A stretch of 64,000 nt of DNA from assembly GCF_046630445.1 (NCBI RefSeq), contig NC_092339.1, positions 57,545,001 to 57,609,000 on the forward strand, given 5' to 3'. The notes under the pieces are model-generated. The model saw only the letters and a program-made list of their open reading frames with translations, was not told where the DNA came from and did not search any database. The DNA comes from Rutidosis leptorrhynchoides (Eukaryota; Streptophyta; Magnoliopsida; Asterales; Asteraceae). Made by a program: the position numbers and the translations under genes. Positions 48,087-58,982 of this stretch are shown here, piece by piece. Numbering within the stretch: the stretch's first letter is position 1; each line of letters begins with the position of its first letter.

Positions 48087-48240
48087 GTGTAGGGAGGTTT
48101 ATGTATTTCTGTTAGAGTTAGATTTTCTATTTTCGTGTATTTCTCGAAAATGGAACCCGAATGGTCTTTCCCTAGCAGACCCTAAAGAACTAGTCTTCTC
48201 CCCCCATTCTGAATTTTTATTTTTTTTAGGTTTTTACGAA

Positions 48241-48657
48241 ATGAAGACTTCCTGTGAACTAAACCATGGTCTAATGCTACACGCTTTGATCACTAAACGT
48301 AATAATGACACACTTCCGAGTGAAATAGTATCATTAATCAGAGGTAAATTGGACGGAGTAAGAAAAGAATCCAGATGCGAAGATAATAAGTCACAATTTG
48401 GTAAAGGAAAATCAAAATCCGCAGCGAAAAGAAGAGCACGACACCTTGAAAAATGTCACAAATGCGGAAAATGGTCACACGAAGGTAAATGTTCAAATAA
48501 TCAAACCTATTCAAACACCGAATTTGTTACTTTATGCAGAGATGGACCGTTCATATGTTTAGAAGAAAAAACATTAAATGCTCGAGGTTACGCCTATGTA
48601 GCCATGGAAAATCAATTAGTCCGACTATCTTATGAGTGGGCTAGAGCATATCACTAA
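48241..48657 (+). CDS. Small basic ORF with variant zinc knuckle
   Basis: 138 codons from the ATG at 48241; the frame is open from 48040 and overlaps the end of the integrase ORF. Basic segment GKGKSKSAAKRRARHLEKC is followed by CHKCGKWSHEGKC, spaced CX2CX4HX3C, one residue shorter than the standard knuckle. The C-terminus is aromatic. A pyrimidine-rich stretch ending in AG lies just before the ATG and could be a splice acceptor. It may be a nucleic-acid-binding accessory protein; I do not recognise a family. Being inside an element with broken pol, it may be a relic. Confidence 0.55.
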   Translation: MKTSCELNHGLMLHALITKRNNDTLPSEIVSLIRGKLDGVRKESRCEDNKSQFGKGKSKSAAKRRARHLEKCHKCGKWSHEGKCSNNQTYSNTEFVTLCRDGPFICLEEKTLNARGYAYVAMENQLVRLSYEWARAYH

Positions 48658-49829
48658 GAATACTATTTCACAGGTAAGTATGTACAGTTTTTTTATTTTT
48701 ATTTTTATTTTTAACCTTTTGATAATAAACGCTAATTTGTTCGCTATAAAGTATTAAATTGGTATTTGATGAAATTAGGTCTTGCGACCGAAATTGTTAA
48801 TATCATACAAAAATTTATTACATCACTGCGAAATTTAACGTTTATTCTTAAGGTATAAATATCTTTAATCAATCAACCCAAAATATTTTAAAAATTCGTC
48901 ATGAGTTAAATTAGGTCATGGAACCGAAATTACTTTACCGAAAAGAGGGGCGCATATTTTTGATAATATTTGATTGATTAAAGTGGGATAAAAGCCAAAA
49001 AGATTTTTAATTTTATTTTTACCATGTTTTTAAAATTAATATATAAAAATTAAATTAATATTGTAAACTTCTTTAAAATTGTAAATATTTGAAAAATTAA
49101 TCTTTTTAATATAAGTTTGTATGTATAAAAACAAAAATATAATATAAGTTTGGTGTGAATTTTTAATTTTATGCATTTTAAATTTAAGCTTGGTGTGAAT
49201 TTTTAATATTAATTTTGAATTTTATGCATTTTTAATTTAAGTTTGGTGTGAATTTAAAAACAAAAATTTACTTTATTTCGCTAAATTAAAAATATGATTT
49301 TTAAAAATTCGTCGTGAGTTGAAGACTAGGTCTTTGAACCGAAATTGCTTTACCCAAGGGAGGGATGAGAACTTTTATTATCATTATTTTTAATCTTATT
49401 GAATTAAAGTATGCCAAAAACATTAAAAAAACCCAAAAATCTTAGCTTTTAAAACAACCGCTACAAAAAGATAAATTTTAAAATTTTATCGAGGAACGGA
49501 CTAGGACATCGATCCGAAATGACCTCGTCCTAAATAACAAAGGAAACAAAATTTTAAAATTAATTACTTAATTATTTTATAAGTTAAAGATTGTTAAAAA
49601 AAATAAAAAAAATAAAAAATAAAAAAAATAAATTGCCGCGACTCGCGGAGTTTGAAAGAGTTAAGTGCCGCGACACGCGGAGCTTGCAAAATCCAGAAAA
49701 AATAATAATAAAAGGGCCAAACAGATCAGTCCCCAAACACCCACACCAAAATATACTGCGAAAAAACCCGAAAAACACACACAAAAATCGAATTTTTTGG
49801 CCATTTTTCATCAAATCTTTTATAAAATC
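48658..49829 (+). other. Athila 3' region, noncoding, with hairpin motifs
   Basis: AT-rich. Contains four of five copies of TAGG-N8-CC-GAAAT small hairpins (48778, 48914, 49329, 49504), a threefold AAGTTTGGTGTGAATTT repeat (49140-49255) and a GC-dyad pair (49636/49668). Confidence 0.7.
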
Positions 49830-51844
49830 ATGTTGAGAAGGATGCTATCAAGGAATTACTCAAGGAAAACGGTAAATTTCTACATCAAAACACCCTTTAA
49901 TCCGAAAATTAGTGTTCTTGAGCAATTTTATACCCAATTCGATTTTGATGCTTTTTAGTGTAATTATACTTAAATTGTTTGTGTATTATGCTTGTATAAC
50001 CTAGATTGATGCTATTTAACATGATTAGAAGCCTTAAACTTCAAATTTTGAGTAATCTAGGGTTTGTGTTCTTGAGCAATTTGGGGCTTTTTGATATAAA
50101 AAGGTTATGGCCGATTTTTGTCATGAATTATTGCTAAATTAAGTAGTGTAACATGTTTAGGTAGTTAAATGATCCAAACTTTGAGCCTAAACATGATTTT
50201 TGAGAATTAAAGTGGACTTTTTCAAGTCTAAAATTCATGAACTTGATTTTTGAGAGATAATGCCATTTGAAACTTGTTTAATTGCTAATAATGATTATTT
50301 TGACATGTTATTTGAGTTGAATGCTTATGAACTTGACGAACATTTTCGTATATGCTTATTTGAAAAAGTGTAGATTTGATAAAAATATGAAAATGAGCAT
50401 AAGTTTGATATAAATTGAACATGTCATTGTAATTATTTTGATTGATGATTTTGCTGACACTAATGCATATTTGGATGCACAAAAATTTTGTTTGACGTGT
50501 TTTGCAGACTGAAAGGGGTGAATCTTCATCCCAAGCTCGCAATGCTCCTCCTGAGAATGCGGAACAACAGGATGTCGATAACCATTACAAACAAGATATA
50601 CATCATCCAGTTATGATATTTTCAGATATGCACGTGGAAAATTTGCACCCGAACTTGAGATTAGACAGACGTTGGATAGATTATCCAAAATACCAAAGGG
50701 GCTTGCATACTCTTCATTCTAAAGTTGTTGAAGTACCTAGGGTAATAGAATGGGGACCATTAGAAGCTGTAGAATTGGTCGAGCCAATTAGAGAATTACT
50801 TACACAGAGGTATGGTAATTCTACTTTTAACGATTGGGTACGATTATTCAACATGCGTAGACCTGTATATAAAGTATGGTGTGAAGAATTATTGTGTAGT
50901 ATAGAAATAAATGATCGGGTAGCTAGTTTAACCGATCGATCTTTTATTAGATTTTTGTTAGGAGGTTCGATGCGCCACATGTCTCTACTAGACATGGCTC
51001 AGGCCTTACGTATATATACGCCTGAGGAGCTAGCATCTGCCGATTGTCGAGGGTTGATATTAAATGGTAGGAGGATAGACGAAAGTTTTGATACGCATGG
51101 TGTATGGAGTCAAATGACTAGCCATCACCGATTTAAAGGGGGAAATTACTCTTATTTGGATATAGATAGAGCTGAGTTAAGAGTAATTCACAGGTTTCTA
51201 GCGAACTCGATTACACAGCGAGGTAAAAATAAGGAAAAGGTAAATGAGCAAGATTTATTTTACCATATGTGTATTCGAGACCCACAAAGCGCTGTAAGTA
51301 TACCTTATTGTGTGGGTTATTATTTATCAGCTATGGTTAGGGGGATGAGACCGCACAGTATAATAGGAGGTGGTATATTTATTACATTAATTGCTGAGTA
51401 TCTCGATGTGGATATAAGTAGGGGGGATTATTAATCGAAGAACCAGAACCGCACGATACAATTGGTTTAAATGTATATCATGGTGCTAAGGTTTTGAAGA
51501 GGAGAAATAACGCCGCAGTAGCATATAATGGAAGGCATCCACAGGTTGAGAGAAATCAACAGCCAGGTAATGTGGGAGGGGGAAATAAAATGACAGAAAT
51601 GCAAAGGTTTATAGCTTCGCAAGAGTATGAAAATGCTAGACATCGAGCATTTGAAGATTGGCAAGTTCATCAAAACCAAATCATAGCTCATTGCCAACAT
51701 ATAGGTAGAAACTATATTCCTACTCCAATTCCCATATTTCCTCCCTGGTCTATAGAGATGCAACCACCGTATCCTACTTATAACCCAGCTGAAGCATTTT
51801 ATAACACATACGGTTATGCATGGAACCCCTACTGGTACCAGTAA
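49830..51844 (+). pseudogene. Athila-type accessory ORF (env position), predicted intron, frameshift
   Basis: The main open frame, from 50508, encodes about 308 residues like the plant Athila ORF1 / putative plant transposon protein family (RRWIDYPKYQRGL; FNMRRPVYKVWCEELL; FIRFLLGGSMRHMSL; DRAELRVIHRFLANSI). No ATG opens it; the sequence just before is TTTTGCAG, a good splice acceptor. Upstream, ATG at 49830 opens 14 codons ending at a GTAAAT donor (49872), and joining 49871 to 50508 keeps the frame (intron 636 bp). A frameshift at a run of G near 51422-51428 moves to a second frame ending at 51844 with an asparagine/tyrosine/proline-rich tail. The function of this family is not established. 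The intron is my inference. Confidence 0.7.
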
Positions 51845-53907
51845 CAACCCTTGTTTATTTAGTTTTATTTATTTTATTTTTGTAATGTTACTACATTTAA
51901 CACTTATGTTAATATTGTAACAGTTTTTATAATTTTCTAACTTTTATTTTTAGATTTTAATAATTTTTGAATGTGGGGTAATATACCAAACTTCAAAAAT
52001 ATGTATATATGTTTGCAGTTTATCTTATGTACACAACAGGGTAAAACAACGCATTTTCAAAGACTGGCATTAAGTTCAGCAAAAGCAACTAATTTTGACG
52101 ACAAGATTAAAAATAAATGTGATGTAACAACAAGACGGAATGAACAAATGATGTGTACCATTTCTCATTCAACACAAACAACGATATGTTTGGAAACTTT
52201 GGTAAAATTTAATCATTTTTCTATGCTAATCACCCTCAATAATTCAAATTGTTACTGATTTCTTGCAAATGAGGGCATTGCAAGATCTTAAGTGTGGGAA
52301 GGGGTTAAATTCTTTCGGATTTTTAAAATTTTTACTTTATACACTTGGTTACCATTAGAAATACTAGTAAAGCAGTAGTTGTATTAGAATCTAGTGCTCT
52401 CTGATAATAAAGAACAGCCCTAGTCTTATATACTGACTACCCAATTCTAGTAAAATTTTTCAAAATTTTCAATTAAATGAACTCAAAATCATGTTTATAC
52501 ATATTTATGAATGATAAAACTAGGTGTTAACACCGAAATTATTGTTACCTCGGAAAGGACATAAATTGAGAAACAAACCAAAATGTTAGAATTCATTTAA
52601 AATGGAATAGAGGACAATAAAAAGGAAAATAAAAGCCAAGTGTGGGAAAATTTACTAAGTTATTTTAAACATATGTCACATATTTTTAAAGATACAAAAT
52701 ACTTTTGCTTTGGACTAAACTAAAATTTTTTACCCGATTTACTGTAAGAAAGATGGATCTACACAATGAATCAATTCCATCATTAAAAGGAAGTAAAGTC
52801 TTCCGAAAAAGAAACGCGCTTTTTGATTTAGGTCATGAAGTTATCGTCCAGACCAGCTGTAGGTTGACGAAAAATCTAGAAAAGTCATCACTAAAATCAG
52901 CAGGAAATCCACGGACCTCAGCATAAAACAGGGTCACCAAGTGGTCAGACTTATCCTAACCATGAGAGGATCTTTCTCGTAAAATGGGGAGGACGCCGTG
53001 CAAATTAGCTAGATAAGACTAATGAATCAGATCCCCAGAAAGGATAATCTCCTTAAAGATCAAAAATCAGCTTTTAAGACTGATATTACTCAATCCTTGA
53101 GATTGACCTTAAAGATTGAGAATTCAAACTCATGGAATTCAATGATATCTAAACTCGAGCTTGAACGAGAAAATATTTTGATCAAAATTACAAACCGATT
53201 TGTTTTCTAAAAACCCATTTTCAATGCGTTCATTACCATTGAACGTAAAATCCTAGGAATTCACCTGGAATTCATTAGGTCATCTGAACCAAATCGGGTG
53301 TCAACTGTAAGAACGTTGGTTGCATAGTATGGTCAAAGACAGGACCTTGTGCCAGACCGAAAAATTATAAGGGTGAGCTTTACTATTGCTCCTACCAAGG
53401 ATAGTAATTGCGTCCGACACGTTATAGACCATAATTAAAAGCATGTCAGGGGACATTGCCTTAACAGTTGCTTGTTCAACGCTTTCCTTTATAACCGGAC
53501 GGTAGTTTATCGAAAGGTAATATACGGAGCAAGTATACTGGACGTGTTGTTTTCCTAATACAAGGTTAGCAAGTGGGTGACACAAAACCATAAGTTTTGA
53601 GCTAAAATTTTCAAATCTGAAACCCACAAAACCTACAAAAATATTTTGCAAACACCCGTGAAGGGTTATTCCGGAAAACTTATCTAGGGTAAAAGCTAGA
53701 TTTAATTTTCAAAAGATCAAATGTTTTCATAAAGATCCAATTTCCTTAATGGATCTAAATTTTTATAGTCATGTGGGACTGTAAACCACATCGTTACTAC
53801 CATTGTTTATACCGCCGTAAAGAAATTACTGATGTACAAAGTGTGAAGAATAAAGAAGTGATTCTAGTATTTCAAAGACTATATTGCTTGAGGTCAAGCA
53901 ACGCTCA
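51845..53907 (+). other. Athila 3' noncoding region
   Basis: No supported gene. Contains a fifth small hairpin GGTGTTAACACC (52523-52534), three AAGTGTGGGAA words (52292, 52641, 53908) that resemble the purine tract, and the words TCTCGTAAAATGGGGAGG near 52974. Confidence 0.65.
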
Positions 53908-53921
53908 AGTGTGGGAATATT
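53908..53921 (+). other. Athila polypurine tract
   Basis: AAGTGTGGGAATATT immediately before the TGATAATGC start of the 3' LTR. Confidence 0.75.
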
Positions 53922-55886
53922 TGATAATGCTAAAAATGAACATATATTTCATAGCATTATTCCTTAAGAAAGACAAGCTTTTAGTTGCAATTGTCCTATT
54001 TACAAGTGATATTCGGTTAAATAATAAAAAGTGAAGACAAAAGACAGATTTGACGAATTGAAGACGCAAACGATCAAAAAGCTCAAAAGTACAAAATACA
54101 ATCAAAGAGGTTCCAATTATTGATAAGAAACGTCTCGAAATTACAAGAGTACAATATTCAAAATGTAAAGTACAAGATATTAAATTGTACGCAAGGACGT
54201 TCGAAAATCCGGAACCGGGACCAGAGTCAACTCTCAACGCTCGACGCAACGGACTAAAAATTACAAGTCAACTATGCACATAAATATAATATAATATTTA
54301 AATAATTCTTATAATTATTTATATATTATATAATATATTATAAACCGTCGGCAAGCTAGGAGCCAAGGCTGTGTGAGCTGGAAATACGAACTCCGCGAGT
54401 TGCGGAGTTTGAAGGCCAAAAATGCCGCGAGTTGCGGAGCTTCCCTGGATGAAAAACGCATTTTGATCGTAAAAATATCATATAATCTATCTCTCTCTCA
54501 ATATATGTAAACGTATATATATATATATATATATATTTATATTTTAATTTTAATTTTAATTTTAAATCCTAATAATAAGGGTATGTTAGCGAATGTTGTA
54601 AGGGTGTAAGTCAAAATTCTGTCCGTGTAACGCTACGCTATTTTTAATCATTGTAAGTTATGTTTATATTATTTTCATTAATGTCTCGTAGCTAAGTTAT
54701 TATTATGCTTATTTAATACCAAAGTAATCATGATGTTGGGCTAAAAATACTAAAATTGGGTAATTGGGCTTTGTACCATAATTGGGGTTTGGATAAAAGA
54801 ACGACACTTGTGGAAATTAGACTATGGGCTATTAATGGGTTTTATATTAACTAAACAATACCTTGTTAATTTAATATACAAACTTATAATTCGACGTATT
54901 TATATATAACCACATACGCTTGACTGGGTACGGTGGGCGGGATATCTATAAATACCAATAATTATTCATTTTACCGGACACGGAACTGGATTAATAATTA
55001 ATAGACTTGTTGAAACAGGGGTGAATTACATTCAAGGGTAATTGGTGTAATTGTTAACAAAGTAGTAAAACCTTGGTTTACACGCAGTCGATAACCTGGT
55101 GTATTCATTAAACAAAGTATTAAAACCTTGTTACAATTCGAATCCCCAATTAGTTGGAATATTTGACTTCGGGAATAAGAATAATTTGACGAAGGCTTTT
55201 GCTCTTTATATTTATGACTGATGGACTATTATGGACAAATCCGTATGGACATATTAAATAATCCAGGACAAAGAACAATTAACCCATGGGCATAAAACTA
55301 AAATCAACACGTCAAACATCATAATTACGGAAGTTTAAATAAGCATAATTCTTTTATTTCATATTTAATTTCCTTTATTTTATATTTAATTGCACTTCTA
55401 ATTATCGCACTTTTATTTATTGTTATTGTATTTAATTGCACTTTTAATTATCGTACTTTTTAATTATCGCAATTTTATTTTATCGCACTTTTATTTATCG
55501 CAATTTCATTATCGTTATTTACTTTACGCTTTAAATTAAATCTTTTATTTATTTAATATTTTACATTAGGTTTTAACTGCGACTAAAGTTTTTAAAATCG
55601 ACAAACCGGTCATTAAACGGTAAAAAACCCCTTTATAATAATAATATTACTTATATATATTTGTATTTTTATAAATTAAAACTAATATAGCGTTAAGCCT
55701 TGTTTAAAGATTTTTCCCTGTGGAACGAACCGGACTTACTAAAAACTACACTACTGTACGATTAGGTACACTGCCTATAAGTATTGTAGCAAGGTTTAAG
55801 TATATCCATTCTATAAATAAATAAATATCTTGTGTAAAATTGTATCGTATTTAATAGTATTTTATACCCCTTAGCTTTAACCATCA
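53922..55886 (+). repeat. Athila E 3' LTR
   Basis: Near-identical to the 5' LTR through most of its length. It differs by a shorter (TA)n tract, loss of 15 bp including the TATA box (about 54452) and a dissimilar last 25-30 bp (ACCCCTTAGCTTTAACCATCA against ACACCTCGCATAACTATCA in the 5' LTR, each quoted in part). Confidence 0.93.
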
Positions 55887-55891
55887 TATTC

Positions 55892-55999
55892 TCAGTCCCA
55901 AAATAGTTAAAGTAAAAAGGGATGCTATAACTCACAGTGATAAGAGCGGTAAAGTCGATAATGAAAGTATGCAAGTAGTAAGTCGGTCCGAAAGGTCGT
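55892..55999 (-). repeat. D 3' LTR, second piece
   Basis: Continues the LTR of D across the Athila insertion: TATTCTCAGTCCCAAAAT matches TATTCTCATTCCAAAAT in F at the same LTR position. Ends with GTCGT, the target site of F. Confidence 0.8.
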
Positions 56000-56992
56000 T
56001 GAAACGACCCGTCCATATTACTATAAACGCAGTACATTATTCATTGGTCCCATAGCGAGGTATTTGACCTCTATATGATACGTTTTAGAAAAATATTGCA
56101 TTCATTTCATAAAAATCAAACCATTATTATACATAATGCATGTTTTAAACAAGTGAGCGATTATTTAAGAAATAATCCCCATGATACATCGGTTTCCAAA
56201 TACTACATATGTGACATAACAATCGAATATAATACATGACAAGGGTTTTATTGAATGCAATACTTCATTTAAATAAAAGCATGAGACTCCATGCACAGCT
56301 TGCTCAGATAATGCAACAGCGGAAGACTTTCTTAAGGACCTGAGAATAAACATGCTTAAACAGTCAACACAAAGGTTGGTGAGATATATAGGTTTAGCAT
56401 CGATATAAATATAGACCACAAGATTTTCATAGTTATAAATATATGTACACTGACAAGTGTATAAAAGTATTCTATAAGTTGTTGAGCGCTTCGGTAACCA
56501 TACTTAACCATTAATGTGGCATATTCCCTTTATTATGAAATCTCCCTACACTGTACCAAGTGTAGTAAAAATGAAGTACTATGCAACCGTTTACGATACT
56601 AGAGCGACTAGCCCGGTTGGGGTTGTCAAACCCGATAGATCTATCAATAGGATTCGCGTATACATGTTCTTACAACATGTAAATATTAGTTACCAAGCTA
56701 TTAGGGAAGATATGCAAAGTGGTACAACTCAACGTAGAATATATTTTAAGTACTTGTGTCCATGGCGTAAAACATAAAATGCATGTATTCTCATTCCAAA
56801 ATATTTGTAGAGTTTAAAAATGGGACTATATACTCACGGTAGTAAAAGTATATTAATAATAAGTTTTTAAATTATTAAAAATATGGTCGTCGTCCTTGGA
56901 TTCACGAACCTATAATAATAATAACGATTCAGATAATAATACATGTGAACAAAATTAATATAGCAAGTTCATATCATATATTCAATCACATG

Positions 56993-57087
56993 TGATTGTT
57001 TAAGTTTATATTTTCAATCACATGTGATTATTTATATTTTCAATCACGTGTGATTATTTAAGTTTATATTTTCAATCACATGTGATT
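56993..57087. repeat. Four spaced 14-bp palindromes AATCACATGTGATT
   Basis: At 56993, 57016, 57042 and 57074. Copy 3 reads AATCACGTGTGATT, which contains the G-box core CACGTG; the others contain the E-box CACATGTG. Confidence 0.85.
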
Positions 57088-57144
57088 ATTTAAGTTGTCA
57101 AATTTAGTAGTCCAAAATAGTCCGAAAAGTCCAATAGTCCAATA

Positions 57145-57149
<5 letters not shown>

Positions 57150-57238
<89 letters not shown>
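57150..57238. repeat. (TA)n in solo LTR F
   Basis: About 89 bp of TA repeats. Confidence 0.95.
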
Positions 57239-57239
<1 letters not shown>

Positions 57240-57250
57240 CTTAGAATTAC

Positions 57251-57390
57251 CCCACGGCGTATTGTGTACGTATTGTCTTGCATCAATCCAGAGATGTATT
57301 GTATATGTATTGTCTTAGAATTAACTAAAACGTATTATGTACGTATTGTCTTAGGATTTATCAAAACGTATTGTGCACGTATTGTCATGG
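57251..57390. repeat. ~40 bp tandem repeat, four copies, in F
   Basis: Degenerate copies of ACGTATTGTGTACGTATTG followed by TCTTAGAATTA. Confidence 0.75.
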
Positions 57391-58286
57391 AACGTACCAA
57401 GATTATTATATATATACAATCTCGAAATTAATCAAGATTATAATATTTTGTTATACTAATGATAACATGTCCAAATATATATAGGATATAGGAAAAGTTA
57501 ACAAGGATATGGTTAATATAGTTTTTATAATATAAATTTCATCCATACCACGTTAATTTTAGCAGGTTTTGTTTTGCTCGCCAAATATTTATTACAACTC
57601 CGTTTAAAGTGAATCAAATTGCTATGGATTCCTTAAGAAGTAAATTTTACAAAACCAATTCGAAAAGTTCATCCCAAGTAGTAATTTTTAGAGCTTTACC
57701 CTCTTTTTGTGTCGATGGACAGATTTGGAAAAATCCCAGCATCCACCCCATATACGATTTTTGATAAAATACTTCCACTTTGTCTAAAATCATGAAAAAA
57801 ATACTGGAAATCTTATTTACATATATTAACATATTCCAAAGTCTTAGTCTCGAACTCAAAGTCTGAGATAGGTTTTTAATTCCCAACCCAAAACAGCCCG
57901 CTTTTTACTGAATGGAGATTAAAAGATATATGTTAAGTTTCAAGGTGTTCTTCATATGTACAAGTTATAAGTTCTTATATTAACTTAATATAACATCATA
58001 ATACATATAAATAAGTATTATTAGAGTTAAGTTAGAAAGATTAGATTAGTTTTTCAAACAAGTTTAGAATCAACTAAACTATGTTCTAGTTTATAAACTC
58101 TTATATAGATAGCTATAAACATATGAATTGAACAAGAGTTGAAGTAGAGTTTTTACCTCAAGTTTAGAATATAAAGTTGCTGGAAAGAAGTAGTAGAACA
58201 AAACTTGAGAGAGTTCTTGCAAGTGTGTGTGAAAATTGGAAGTAAAATTTGAAAAATGAATGTGTAAAAATGAGTTAGAAATGGTG

Positions 58287-58298
58287 CTTATTTATAGG
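58287..58298 (-). promoter_or_regulatory. Minus-strand TATA box of solo LTR F
   Basis: CCTATAAATAAGC on the minus strand, about 680 bp from the LTR start. The D LTR has a like box at 60394-60404. Confidence 0.55.
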
Positions 58299-58982
58299 CT
58301 TGAAAATTTGGCTTTTAGTGAAAATATCTAAGATAAGTTAAAATGTATTAAGTCATGGATGACATATTAAATTGATTATATCATGGATGACATATTACAC
58401 AAATAATTGCAGATTTCTATTGGTATATACTAATAGTAAATACTTCTAGAAGCTGTGTATAATACGGGTAAAAATACCGTATGAATGCGAGTAGAATTCT
58501 TGAGAAAATTGAACTGAAATACGAGTATAGCTATCCTTTATATGTATTGGTATATTATAAAGTGTATTCAATACTTGTAAGGATGTATTTACACTCGTAA
58601 TACATTATATGTAAATACATTTTAACATAAGTTAATTACGTCGTTTAAATAGTAACATATATATTGTTCAAAAACTCTTTAAATTAGTAGTATGAAAATA
58701 TATATACAATACTTTGTTAATATACTTAATGAGATATTTAATTATCATATTTTCAAGTTAAATATATATATAAATCCATATATATACACAATAATTAAAC
58801 AATTAAACAATTAAATCAAGTTATGACGTTCGTGAATCGTCTGAATAAAAGGGTGAACAAAAGCTTGTGTAAAACTCTTTCCGAAGGTTCAAGATTTATT
58901 AAAAATTCATTCCTTATCAAGTCGGAATTATATAAAGATTAAGTTTAAATTTGGTCGGAAATTTCCGGGTCGTCACAGTCGT

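Larger units (their letters stand above)
37827..55886 (+). mobile_element. Element E: 18 kb Athila-type Ty3/gypsy retrotransposon
   Basis: Full-length: LTRs 37827-39896 (2,070 bp) and 53922-55886 (1,965 bp), TSD TATTC at 37822-37826 and 55887-55891, tRNA-Asp primer site, gag-protease, RT-RNase H, integrase with an extra protease-like domain, a zinc-knuckle ORF, a probably spliced Athila-type ORF and a purine tract. The LTRs are very similar, so it inserted recently, yet the ORFs have several stops and frameshifts; it may have been mobilised by a relative. Confidence 0.95.
56000..58977 (-). mobile_element. F: solo LTR, Tekay-like
   Basis: Begins TGAAACGACCC and ends GGGTCGTCACA with target duplication GTCGT at 55995-55999 and 58978-58982. 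There is no interior, so one LTR of 2,978 bp remains after recombination between two. In minus orientation it reads TGTGACGACCCGG at its start. Holds a four-copy palindrome array (56993-57087), ACGTATTG repeats (57251-57390) and (TA)n. Confidence 0.92.

Noticed and set aside
52705-53651. Short ORFs in the Athila 3' region
   Set aside because: No domain or compositional support; region looks like noncoding 3' sequence of the element.
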